From contig DDXW01000016.1 of the NCBI GenBank assembly GCA_002347285.1, positions 1 to 52,875 on the forward strand: 52,875 nt of DNA, given 5' to 3'. The first letter of the stretch is position 1. The number at the start of each line of letters is the position of its first letter. The notes below the pieces were generated by a model that made no database searches, was not told the origin of the DNA, and saw nothing but the letters and a program-made list of their open reading frames with translations. The position numbers and the translations under genes are program-made. Positions 1 through 7,832 of the stretch are shown one piece after another. The DNA is from Rhodocyclaceae bacterium UBA2250. Its GTDB lineage: Bacteria; Pseudomonadota; Gammaproteobacteria; Burkholderiales; Rhodocyclaceae.

Positions 1-66
1 GGCTAAATGCGATTGCCCTGGCGGACTAGATTGCAACGCAACATGTTGAAGACAGGGGGGGGTACC

Positions 67-1680
67 ATGTCGATGAAGCGCTGCGCTGCCGTCCTGGCGG
101 CATTCCTATTCGGCCTGTGGGCGGGCATGGCGGCCGCCGCTGACGCGCCGCCGGTCAAGCTCAATACCACCGCCGATCACGCCAAGTTCAAGGAACTGGA
201 AGGGCCGTTCAAATCCGGCCCGGAAGTGACCAAGGCCTGTCTGTCCTGCCACACCGAGGCCGCGCGGCAGGTGCATCGCACCAAGCACTGGACCTGGGAG
301 TTCATGAATCCCGAGAACCAGCAGCGGCTCGGCAAGAAGAACGTCCTCAACAACTTCTGCATCTCGATCCCCTCGAACTATCCGTCCTGCACCTCCTGCC
401 ACGTCGGCTACGGCTGGAAGGACAAGGACTTCGATTTCAGCAAGGAAGAGAACGTCGACTGCCTGGTCTGCCACGACACCACCGGCAACTACTCGAAGCC
501 GCCCGGCCTCGCCGGCAATCCGGTGGTCGGCGAGCCGATCGAAATGCCACCGGGTTCCGGCAAGATCCTCAAGCCGGTCGATCTCGCCAAGGTGGCGCAG
601 AAGGTCGGCAAGACCAGCCGCGACACCTGCGGCGCCTGCCACTTCCGCGGCGGCGGCGGCGACGGCGTCAAGCACGGCGACATGGACACCTCGCTGGCCG
701 CGCCCGATGCCGCGGTGGATGTCCATATGGACGCTTCCGGCCTCGACTTTACCTGCGGCACCTGCCACAAGACGTCGAGCCACGACGTGCCGGGCAGCCG
801 CTATACACCGGCTGCGGCCGACAAGCAGGGCGCGATCATCCGCGGCAAGGAGGAGAAGCGCAATCCCGCCACCTGCGTCGCCTGCCACAGCAACGCGCCG
901 CACAAGGAAGCGGACACCAAGCAGGCGGCCCGCCTCAACCACCACGCCACCAAGGTGGCCTGCCAGACCTGCCACATCCCCGCGTTCGCGCGCGGCGGCG
1001 TCCCGACCAAGCTGAGCTGGGACTGGTCGACCGCCGGCAAGCTCGACAAGGACGGCAAGCAGTTCACCATCAACGACGAGCACGGCCACGCGATCTACGC
1101 CTCGCACAAGGGCGACTTCGTGCTCGGCGAGAACGTCAAGCCCGAATACCGCTGGTTCAACGGCGAGGTCAACTACACGCTGCTCGGCGACAAGGTCGAG
1201 AAGGGCAATATGCCCACACCCATCAATCGCATCAGCGGCAGCCCGACCGACGGCAAGTCGCTGATCTGGCCGTTCAAGGTCATGCGCGGCAAGCAGCCCT
1301 ACGACCCGGTGAACAAGACGCTGGTGACGCCGCACACCGCCGGCAACGACGACACCGGCTACTGGAAGAACCTCAAGTGGGAGCAGGCGATCGAGACCGG
1401 CATGAAGAACTCGGGCGCACCGTTCTCCGGCAAGATCGATTTCATCTCCACCGAGATGTACTGGCCGATCACCCACATGGTGGCGCCGAAGGACAAGGCG
1501 GTCGGCTGCGCCGAGTGCCACAGCAAGGGCGGCCGTCTCGAGGGCATCACCGGCGTCTATCTGCCCGGCCGCGACGCCAATCCGCTCATCGACAAGGCCG
1601 GCTGGCTGCTGGCGCTGCTCGCCTTGGTCGGCGTGCTCGGCCACGGCGTCATGCGCATCGCCACCCGCAAGAAAGCCTGA
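67..1680 (+). CDS. otr: Octahaem c-type cytochrome, tetrathionate reductase (OTR) family
   Basis: A 537-residue exported cytochrome. A signal peptide covers about residues 1-25 and eight CXXCH haem sites follow (about residues 58, 108, 132, 188, 230, 270, 299 and one near 500). The haem count, their spacing and the CLVCH site followed by a long insert match the octahaem tetrathionate reductase family known from Shewanella, whose members reduce tetrathionate, nitrite or hydroxylamine in vitro; the physiological substrate here is unknown. A hydrophobic segment near the C-terminus followed by RKK suggests a membrane anchor, so it should sit on the periplasmic face of the inner membrane. I chose the ATG at 67, behind a G-rich ribosome-binding stretch and directly before the signal peptide, over an upstream ATG at 7. 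The cytochrome b gene follows 11 bases later and is probably its quinone-side partner. Confidence 0.88.
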   Translation: MSMKRCAAVLAAFLFGLWAGMAAAADAPPVKLNTTADHAKFKELEGPFKSGPEVTKACLSCHTEAARQVHRTKHWTWEFMNPENQQRLGKKNVLNNFCISIPSNYPSCTSCHVGYGWKDKDFDFSKEENVDCLVCHDTTGNYSKPPGLAGNPVVGEPIEMPPGSGKILKPVDLAKVAQKVGKTSRDTCGACHFRGGGGDGVKHGDMDTSLAAPDAAVDVHMDASGLDFTCGTCHKTSSHDVPGSRYTPAAADKQGAIIRGKEEKRNPATCVACHSNAPHKEADTKQAARLNHHATKVACQTCHIPAFARGGVPTKLSWDWSTAGKLDKDGKQFTINDEHGHAIYASHKGDFVLGENVKPEYRWFNGEVNYTLLGDKVEKGNMPTPINRISGSPTDGKSLIWPFKVMRGKQPYDPVNKTLVTPHTAGNDDTGYWKNLKWEQAIETGMKNSGAPFSGKIDFISTEMYWPITHMVAPKDKAVGCAECHSKGGRLEGITGVYLPGRDANPLIDKAGWLLALLALVGVLGHGVMRIATRKKA

Positions 1681-1691
1681 GGAGAACGCAC

Positions 1692-2288
1692 ATGTCCGAA
1701 CGCATCTACATCTTCAAGAAATTCGAACGCTTCTGGCACTGGACGCAGGCGGCACTGATCATCTTCATGCTGATCACCGGCTTCGAGATCCACGGCAGCT
1801 ATGCCAACTTCGGCTTCCAGAAGGCGGTGCAGTATCACACCGTCGCTGCCTGGACGCTGATCGGCCTGTGGGTGTTCGCGATCTTCTGGCACCTGACCAC
1901 CGGCGAGTGGAAGCAGTACATCCCGACCACCGAGAAAGTGGTCGCCATGATCAAGTACTACCTGTCCGGCATCTTCAAGGACGCGCCGCATCCCTACCGC
2001 CCGACCCAGCTGCGCAAGCACAACCCGCTGCAGCGCCTCGCCTACCTGTTCATCCTCGTGCTGGTCGGGCCGCTGATCTGGGTGACCGGGCTGCTCTACC
2101 TGTTCTACGACCAGTGGGCGGCCTGGGGTCTGGGCGGCTTCGATCTCGCGACGGTCGCGACCGGCCATGTGATCGGCGCCTTCTTCATGCTGATCTTCCT
2201 GATAGCCCACGTCTACCTGATCACCGCCGGCGCGACGCTGACTTCGCACCTCAAGGCGATGATCACCGGCTGGGAAGAGGTCCACTAA
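1692..2288 (+). CDS. Membrane cytochrome b, quinone-interacting partner of the octahaem cytochrome
   Basis: A 198-residue integral membrane protein with four predicted transmembrane helices and histidines placed as in the Ni-hydrogenase/formate dehydrogenase type di-haem cytochrome b family (FWHW near residue 15, HTV, FWH and GHVIG/AHVYL in later helices). It starts 11 bases after the octahaem gene behind GGAGAA, so the two are cotranscribed. Family knowledge says such proteins move electrons between the quinone pool and a periplasmic cytochrome; the pairing with the octahaem protein is inferred from gene order. The operon ends at the hairpin at 2327-2355. Confidence 0.85.
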   Translation: MSERIYIFKKFERFWHWTQAALIIFMLITGFEIHGSYANFGFQKAVQYHTVAAWTLIGLWVFAIFWHLTTGEWKQYIPTTEKVVAMIKYYLSGIFKDAPHPYRPTQLRKHNPLQRLAYLFILVLVGPLIWVTGLLYLFYDQWAAWGLGGFDLATVATGHVIGAFFMLIFLIAHVYLITAGATLTSHLKAMITGWEEVH

Positions 2289-2326
2289 GGGCCCACCAAG
2301 TCTTCTGCACCTCCTCCAGGTGAAGT

Positions 2327-2355
2327 GGCCCCGCGCAGTCGGCGGGGCCTTTTTT
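2327..2355 (+). terminator. Rho-independent terminator of the octahaem cytochrome operon
   Basis: An 8-bp perfect stem, GGCCCCGC paired with GCGGGGCC, is separated by seven bases and followed directly by six T residues (2350-2355). It lies 38 bases beyond the cytochrome b stop and faces the convergent fcc operon. Confidence 0.85.
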
Positions 2356-2379
2356 CGCCGCCTCGCCGGCGCCGAATTT
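2355..2379 (-). repeat. Dispersed G-rich repeat, copy 1 (inverted orientation)
   Basis: Read on the minus strand it matches the 25-base consensus (AAA, two variable bases, then CGGCGCTGGCGGGGCGGCGG) with four mismatches. It lies 16 bases beyond the fccB stop codon, partly against the terminator T-run. It is one of only two copies in this orientation. Confidence 0.55.
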
Positions 2380-2395
2380 CCGTTGCCGGCGGCCG

Positions 2396-3736
2396 TCAGC
2401 CGAAGGCGTCCGTCATCAGGTTGTCGAGCCAGCCGGCGGCGTATTGCGCCTCGATCTTGCGGTGCAGGCGCGAGACGGGTTTGGCGTCCTTGCCGCTGCC
2501 GATCGTCACCGGCGAGATGCCGCTGCCTTCCTTGACGTACACCCAGGTGTTGCCCTCGACGCGGTAGAGGTGCACGACCGAGAAGCCCCAGTCGTGGGCG
2601 ACAACGCTGTAGCAGGTGTTGGTATAGACCGGCACCGGCGGCGGCAGGCCGTTGAGCTTCGCCACGAGGCTGGCGGCGACCACCTTGGCCTGCGAGTTGG
2701 CCATGTGCGCCGATTTCGGGAAGGGGTTGTTGCTGGCCAGGTCGCCGCCGGCGCAGGCATCGCCGATCACGTAGATGTCCTTGTGGGCGGTCGATTCCAT
2801 GTTGTCCGGCCTGACGGCGCACCAGACGCCGCTGTTGACGAGGCCGGCGGTCTTGGCGATCTTGCCGGCGTGATGCGGCGGGATGACGTTGAGCACGTCG
2901 GCCTTGAACTCGTCGAAGGTCGTGCGGCAGGTCATGGCGTCGGCATCGACCTCCTCGACCGCGCCGCCGCTGGCGCCGGCCACCCATTCGATCATGCCGT
3001 TCGGGCCGTAGCCGTAGAGTTCCTTCCAGGCCTGCTCGAACAGCGGCCGCTTGGAGAAGCTGTCGTTGGCGTCGAGGATCAGCACCTTGGCCTTCTTCTT
3101 GCCGTGGTGCTTGCAATACATGGCGACCTGGGCCGCTCGCTCGTAGGGGCCAGGCGGGCAGCGGAACGGCCCCTTCGGCACGGCGATGATGAAGCGTCCG
3201 CCATCGGGCATCGCGGCCAGCTGCTTCCGCAGCAGCAGCGTCTGCGCGCCGGCCTTCCAGGCGTGCGGCAGGCGCGTCTCGGAAATCTCCGGCGTGAGGC
3301 CGGCCACCGCGCCGTAGTTGAAATCGACGCCGGGCGAGACGACGAGGGCGTCGTAGTCGAGGCTCTTGCCGTCGGCGAGGCTGACCTTCTTGCCGGCCGG
3401 ATCGACGCCGACGACCTCGCCATGCACGATCCGCACGCCCCGCCGTGCCAGGCGCTCATAGCCGGTCTGCAGCGACTGGATGTCGCGCGAATGGGAGATC
3501 ACCTCATTCGAGAGCGGGCAGGAGGTGTAGCGCGTTGCGCGCTCGACGAGAGTGACCTCGATGCCGGCGTCGAGCAGGCGCAGGTACTTGGCGACGCTGG
3601 CGCCGCCGAAGCCGCCGCCGACCACGACCACGCGGGCCTTCGGCTGCGCGGCGCGCGCCGCGGGGATGCACAGGAAGGCCGCGCCGGTCGCGGCCGTCAG
3701 GCTCTTGAGAAAACTGCGACGATCGATCGGATCCAT
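2396..3736 (-). CDS. fccB: Sulfide dehydrogenase flavoprotein subunit (flavocytochrome c)
   Basis: A 446-residue FAD protein of the FCSD/SQR family that oxidises sulfide in the periplasm and passes electrons to its dihaem partner FccA. A twin-arginine signal (DRRSFLK, residues 5-11) precedes a Rossmann GGGFGG motif near residue 40. The TSCPLSN motif near residue 70 corresponds to the region holding the covalent FAD cysteine in characterised flavocytochrome c; CPPGPYER and further conserved cysteines fit the redox disulfide. ATG at 3736 has GGGGAAG upstream and lies three bases after the fccA stop, so the genes are cotranscribed in the order b/c fusion, fccA, fccB. A SoxF-type role is the alternative; no other sox gene is present. 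Confidence 0.9.
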   Translation of the reverse strand: MDPIDRRSFLKSLTAATGAAFLCIPAARAAQPKARVVVVGGGFGGASVAKYLRLLDAGIEVTLVERATRYTSCPLSNEVISHSRDIQSLQTGYERLARRGVRIVHGEVVGVDPAGKKVSLADGKSLDYDALVVSPGVDFNYGAVAGLTPEISETRLPHAWKAGAQTLLLRKQLAAMPDGGRFIIAVPKGPFRCPPGPYERAAQVAMYCKHHGKKKAKVLILDANDSFSKRPLFEQAWKELYGYGPNGMIEWVAGASGGAVEEVDADAMTCRTTFDEFKADVLNVIPPHHAGKIAKTAGLVNSGVWCAVRPDNMESTAHKDIYVIGDACAGGDLASNNPFPKSAHMANSQAKVVAASLVAKLNGLPPPVPVYTNTCYSVVAHDWGFSVVHLYRVEGNTWVYVKEGSGISPVTIGSGKDAKPVSRLHRKIEAQYAAGWLDNLMTDAFG

Positions 3737-3739
3737 GGC

Positions 3740-4309
3740 TTACTTCCCCTGCGCGCCGTAGTAGCGGGCGGCCGCGGACACGTCGTCGGGCTTCATGTCG
3801 CGCGCGGCCTTTTTCATCTTGCGATGCGGCATCTTGAATTCGTTGCTGCGGTACTTCATCAGTTCGAGTTCCAGGTATTGTGCCCATTGGCCGTTGAGCA
3901 GCGGCGCATCGACATCGGGGTCGTTGCCGGTGAGGCCGTGGCAGTCGCGGCAAGTGTCGCCTGCCGCCGCCTTGCCCTTGGCCAGCACGGCTTCCGCAGC
4001 CGGCTGCGGTGTCGGCACCCACGGCTGGCGGGCGAAATACTCCGCCAGCGCGTCGATCTGGTCGTCGCTGAAACCCTTGACGATGCGATCCATGGTGATC
4101 GACGTGCGTTCGCCGTATTTCCACTGCTTCATGACCCGCTTCAGATACGCCTTCGGCAGGCCGCCGATCGAGGGAATCGGTGCGGCGACGCTGACGCCGC
4201 CGACGCCGTGGCAGCCGTTGCAGGTGCGGGCGAGCGGCTCGATGTCGAGCGCCGCGAGCGTCGGGGCGGACAGCAGGGCCAGGGCGAGGGACAGGATGGT
4301 GTGGCGCAT
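3740..4309 (-). CDS. fccA: Dihaem cytochrome c subunit of flavocytochrome c sulfide dehydrogenase
   Basis: A 189-residue exported cytochrome with a signal peptide (about residues 1-19) and two CXXCH haem sites (CNGCH about residue 30, CRDCH about residue 120), each in a class I cytochrome c-like half, as in FccA. It accepts electrons from FccB in the periplasm. The start at 4309 is preceded by AGAAGGAG at ideal spacing; an ATG at 4327 overlaps the upstream stop but would put that ribosome site inside the gene. It lies between the nonahaem/b fusion and fccB. Confidence 0.88.
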   Translation of the reverse strand: MRHTILSLALALLSAPTLAALDIEPLARTCNGCHGVGGVSVAAPIPSIGGLPKAYLKRVMKQWKYGERTSITMDRIVKGFSDDQIDALAEYFARQPWVPTPQPAAEAVLAKGKAAAGDTCRDCHGLTGNDPDVDAPLLNGQWAQYLELELMKYRSNEFKMPHRKMKKAARDMKPDDVSAAARYYGAQGK

Positions 4310-4323
4310 GGTTACGCTCCTTC

Positions 4324-6261
4324 TCATTTCGCCGTGCTCAGGCCGATCAGCACCAGCGTCAGCAGCGTCAGGCCGGCGATGATCAGCACGCTCGTGACGA
4401 ACGAGGCGACCAGGTCGAAGCGCCGCGACGGCCGCTTGACCAGGTACTTGTCGAGCTCGCCGCTGGCGAGCAGGCGCTCGTATTCCATGCGGTGGTCGTG
4501 CTTGAACTCCTCGATCGGGATCGCGCCGGTGAAGATGGTCGTGCTCATCGGGAAGCGCTCGGGGCGGAAATGCACGTTGAAGAAGTGCACCGAGTTGAGG
4601 AAGATCGCGGCGAGCAGCGCCTCCTCGGCATGCACCAGGGTGGCGACGTTGAATACCCAGCCGGGCAGGAAGGCGGCGGTCTTCTCGGGCGCGAACAGCA
4701 TGATGCCGGAGGAGCCGATCACCGCCGCGCCCCAGAACGGCGCCCAGTAGTCGAACTTCTGCCAGTAGGTCCAGTGGCAGAACTGCGGGCGCGGCGCCAG
4801 GCCGAAGAACCACTTGAACATGTCGCGCAGGTCGCGCAGGTCCTTCCAGTTCGGCAGCAGCGAGGTGCCGCCGAACCACTCGAAGGTCTTGCGCTTGCGC
4901 CAGATGTTGATGATCGCGATGGCCAGATGGACGAGGAAGATCGCCAGCCAGATCACCGCGGCGGTGCGGTGGATGATGCCTTCCATCTGCGTGCCGCCGA
5001 GGAACACCACCACGGCCTTGGCCCAGCCGGTGTGCGAGAACAGCAGCGTGGTGCCGGTGAGGATCAGCGCCATCGTCGAGATGGCGAAGAGGAAATGGAT
5101 CCAGCGCCAGGCTGGTGTGAAGCGGCGATAGAAGACGGTGTCGGGCCTGTCGAGATCCTCGTTGAAGCCCTTGCCCTGGAAGCGGTCCATCAGTTCGCGG
5201 AACAGCCAGAGCAGCACGTGCAGCCAGAAGAAGGCCATCACGCCGACGATCAGCGCCTGCATGAAGCGCTTGGCGGACCACAGCCAAGGATACTTCTCGC
5301 GGTTGTCCGGATCGCCGTGCGGCTGGAACTCGAGGAAGCTGGCGGTCGCGTTCTTGTGGCAGTTCTTGCAGTTCTCAAGCCGGTTGTCGGCATGCACGCG
5401 CGAGGTCGGGTCCTTCGCGTCCTTGATGTCGTGGCCGCCGTGGCAGTCGAAGCACTTGGCGGTATTGGTGTAGCCGAGGCGGTGCACCTGGCCGTGGTAG
5501 GAGGCGAAATAGGTCTTGCGCGCGTTCTCGTGGCAGTTGCCGCAGTTCTGCGTGATCGCCAGCTTCGCCGGATCGTCCTTGGGCGAGGAGATCGCGTGCG
5601 TCGTATGGCAGTCGGCGCAGACGGCCGACTTCTCGTCCTGCTTCTCGGTGATCAGCTTGCCGTGCAGCGAGCCGAGATAGTCGTTCTTCTGCTTCTCGTG
5701 GCAGCGGCCGCAGACTTCCGGATTCTTCAGCCGGTGCTCCTTGCGCTGCAGCGTACCGGGCTTGCCGATGTCGTGGGCGTCGTGGCAGTCGTGGCAGGCG
5801 GCATTGACGGCGGCCTGGTTCTTCGGGTTCGGGCGCGCGTGCACCGAGTGCAGATAGCTGTCGGTCTGCCGCAGCACGACGTCGAGGCGCTCGCGCTTCT
5901 GCGGGTCCGGATCTCTCTTGAGCTTCTCGGCTTCCTGCTTGTGGCACTCGATGCAGCCGATGGCGCCGGCCAGCGGCTTGGCGTGGGGCAGCTTGGTCAC
6001 GTCGCGGTGGCAGCCGACGCAGGCCACCTTGCCGTGCACGCTGTGCTCGAGCTTCTGCGCGTCGATGAAAATGTTGTGCTGCGTGCCGTCGGGCCGGACC
6101 ACGTGCTTTTCTTCCTGGTCGGCGTGGCAGCGCAGGCAGCGATGATTTTCGATGGCGGGTGCGGCAGCCGCGGCGCCATCGACGGCCGCCGGTGCCGTAC
6201 CCGAGAAGATTGCCCCGGCGAGCAACAGGATTGCGCACCAAGCCTTGGCTGAACCAACCAT
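4324..6261 (-). CDS. Nonahaem cytochrome c fused to membrane cytochrome b
   Basis: A 645-residue two-part electron carrier. After a signal peptide (about residues 1-25) come nine CXXCH sites, the first at residue 42 and the last near residue 310, with repeated LHSVH/LGSLHG/ASYHG histidine motifs typical of bis-His multihaem proteins. From about residue 330 to the end there is a cytochrome b domain with several transmembrane helices and conserved histidines. The periplasmic wire and the quinone-reacting b subunit are thus one polypeptide. As first gene of an operon with fccA and fccB it probably exchanges electrons between flavocytochrome c and the quinone pool; the direction is not shown. ATG at 6261 has GGAGGAATTTTC upstream; a longer reading frame to 6363 would run through the promoter. 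Confidence 0.85.
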   Translation of the reverse strand: MVGSAKAWCAILLLAGAIFSGTAPAAVDGAAAAAPAIENHRCLRCHADQEEKHVVRPDGTQHNIFIDAQKLEHSVHGKVACVGCHRDVTKLPHAKPLAGAIGCIECHKQEAEKLKRDPDPQKRERLDVVLRQTDSYLHSVHARPNPKNQAAVNAACHDCHDAHDIGKPGTLQRKEHRLKNPEVCGRCHEKQKNDYLGSLHGKLITEKQDEKSAVCADCHTTHAISSPKDDPAKLAITQNCGNCHENARKTYFASYHGQVHRLGYTNTAKCFDCHGGHDIKDAKDPTSRVHADNRLENCKNCHKNATASFLEFQPHGDPDNREKYPWLWSAKRFMQALIVGVMAFFWLHVLLWLFRELMDRFQGKGFNEDLDRPDTVFYRRFTPAWRWIHFLFAISTMALILTGTTLLFSHTGWAKAVVVFLGGTQMEGIIHRTAAVIWLAIFLVHLAIAIINIWRKRKTFEWFGGTSLLPNWKDLRDLRDMFKWFFGLAPRPQFCHWTYWQKFDYWAPFWGAAVIGSSGIMLFAPEKTAAFLPGWVFNVATLVHAEEALLAAIFLNSVHFFNVHFRPERFPMSTTIFTGAIPIEEFKHDHRMEYERLLASGELDKYLVKRPSRRFDLVASFVTSVLIIAGLTLLTLVLIGLSTAK

Positions 6262-6335
6262 GCTGAAAATTCCTCCGCTGAATCTTCGAACTGTTCTTGT
6301 TGTTGTCGTTCGCCCTTGCGATCTGGGGGTGCGCG

Positions 6336-6363
6336 ATTGTATGAGGAGGAAGCGCACCGTCAC
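6336..6363 (-). promoter_or_regulatory. Candidate sigma-70 promoter of the fcc operon
   Basis: On the minus strand GTGACG (-35, 4/6) and TACAAT (-10, 5/6) are separated by 16 bases, 75 bases upstream of the cytochrome fusion start, in the 129-base gap behind chrA. Position supports it; strength is a guess. Confidence 0.4.
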
Positions 6364-6390
6364 ATTACGTTTATTTATTTGTTCATTGGC

Positions 6391-7722
6391 TCAGCGCACG
6401 AACGACAGCGCCAGCCCGAACAGCGCGCAGGCGCCGATCACCTTGAGGATGTCGACCTTGTACTTCCACAGCGCGAGGAAGGCGGCGACGGCGATCGCCA
6501 ACGGCAGCACGTCGAAGCGTCCGGTGAAGGGTGCGGCCTCGCTGGCCTCCGGCCAGAAGGTGTGCCAGGCGAAGAACACCGCGAGGTTGAGGATCACGCC
6601 GACCACGGCGGCGGTGATGGCGGTCAGCGGCGCGGTGAACTTGAGCTCGCCGCGCGTCGCCTCGACCAGCGGTGCGCCGGCGAGAATGAACCAGAAGCTC
6701 GGCAGGAAGGTGAAGAAGGTCGCGACGGTCGCGCCGGCCAGGCCCGCCGCGACCGGCTGGGCGAGCACCTCCTTGGTCACCCCGCCGAGGTAGCCGACCC
6801 AGGTCACCACCATGATCAGCGGTCCCGGCGTCGTTTCGCCGAGTGCCAGGCCGTCCATCATCTGCGGCCCGGTGAGCCAGCCGAAGTGCTCGACGGCCGC
6901 CTGATAGACGTAAGGCAGCACCGCGTAGGCGCCGCCGATGGTGAGGAAGGCGGCGGCGGTGAAGAACTCGCCCATGTCGCGCAGCGTGCCGGCGCCGCCG
7001 GTGAGGAGCAGCGCGGCGATCCAGACCAGCACGAAGACGAGCGTCGTGGCGACGAGCTTGACCCAGGAGAAGCGTGCCTGGGCCGGGGGCGGCGTGTCGT
7101 CGTCGATCAGCGCCGGGCCGTACTGCTTGTGCGCGGTGCCGTGGCCGCCGCCGCCCTTGAATTTTGCCGGCATGATCCTTCCGCCGATGATGCCGAGGAG
7201 GGCAGCGGCCAGCACGACCCAGGGAAAGTCGACCTTGTAGAAGAAGATGCCGACGAAGGCCAGCGCGGCGATGGCGAGCAGCACTTCGTTCCTGATCGCC
7301 CGCGTGCCGATGCGCCAGGCGGCGAACAGCACGACGGCGACCACCGCCGGCTTGATCGCGTAGAAGATGCCGGCCACCTGCGGCACGCCGCCCCAGGCCA
7401 GGTAGCTGCCGGCGAGCAGCGAGAGCAGCGCGAAGGCCGGCAGGAAGAACAGCACGCCGGCGATGATGCCGCCGGGAATGCCGTGCAGCAGCCAGGCGAT
7501 GTAGATGGCGAGCTGGGTCGCCTCGGGGCCCGGCAGCAGCATGCAGTAGTTGAGCGCATGCAGGAAGCGGTGCTCTGAAATCCATCGGCGCTTCTCCACC
7601 AGCTCGGTATGCATCATGGCGATCTGCCCGGCGGGGCCGCCGAAGCTGATGAAGCCGAGCTTGAGCCAGTAGAGGAAAGCCTCGGACAAACTCGGCGCTG
7701 GCGGGGCGGCGGCTGGTTGCAT
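6391..7722 (-). CDS. chrA: Chromate ion transporter, long-chain ChrA
   Basis: A 443-residue membrane protein with two homologous CHR domains, the long form of ChrA. Each half carries the family glycine signatures (FGGPAGQIAMM near residue 30; IGGAYAVLPY and GETTPGP in the second half) and about ten hydrophobic helices. It is expected to expel chromate (sulfate analogue) from the cytoplasm. The start at 7722 has AAGGAA five bases upstream; the in-frame TTG at 7738-7740 would overrun that site. The N-terminal PAAAPPAPSLSE is encoded by a dispersed repeat copy on the opposite strand (7688-7712), so the extreme N-terminus looks added. No chrB regulator is adjacent. Confidence 0.9.
   Translation of the reverse strand: MQPAAAPPAPSLSEAFLYWLKLGFISFGGPAGQIAMMHTELVEKRRWISEHRFLHALNYCMLLPGPEATQLAIYIAWLLHGIPGGIIAGVLFFLPAFALLSLLAGSYLAWGGVPQVAGIFYAIKPAVVAVVLFAAWRIGTRAIRNEVLLAIAALAFVGIFFYKVDFPWVVLAAALLGIIGGRIMPAKFKGGGGHGTAHKQYGPALIDDDTPPPAQARFSWVKLVATTLVFVLVWIAALLLTGGAGTLRDMGEFFTAAAFLTIGGAYAVLPYVYQAAVEHFGWLTGPQMMDGLALGETTPGPLIMVVTWVGYLGGVTKEVLAQPVAAGLAGATVATFFTFLPSFWFILAGAPLVEATRGELKFTAPLTAITAAVVGVILNLAVFFAWHTFWPEASEAAPFTGRFDVLPLAIAVAAFLALWKYKVDILKVIGACALFGLALSFVR
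7688..7712 (+). repeat. Dispersed G-rich repeat, copy 2 (exact)
   Basis: A 25/25 match to the consensus. It lies inside the first codons of chrA but antisense to it, giving the Ala/Pro-rich N-terminus of ChrA. Confidence 0.75.
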
Positions 7723-7832
7723 GTCGGTTCCTTGCGGCAAGGTTGGCCTCGCCCCATGCTAGCAGACCTCTTTTGGGTATCATGGCAAAGCGAAATGACG
7801 ATAGACATAACGATAACGAGGAGCCTCCCCCA

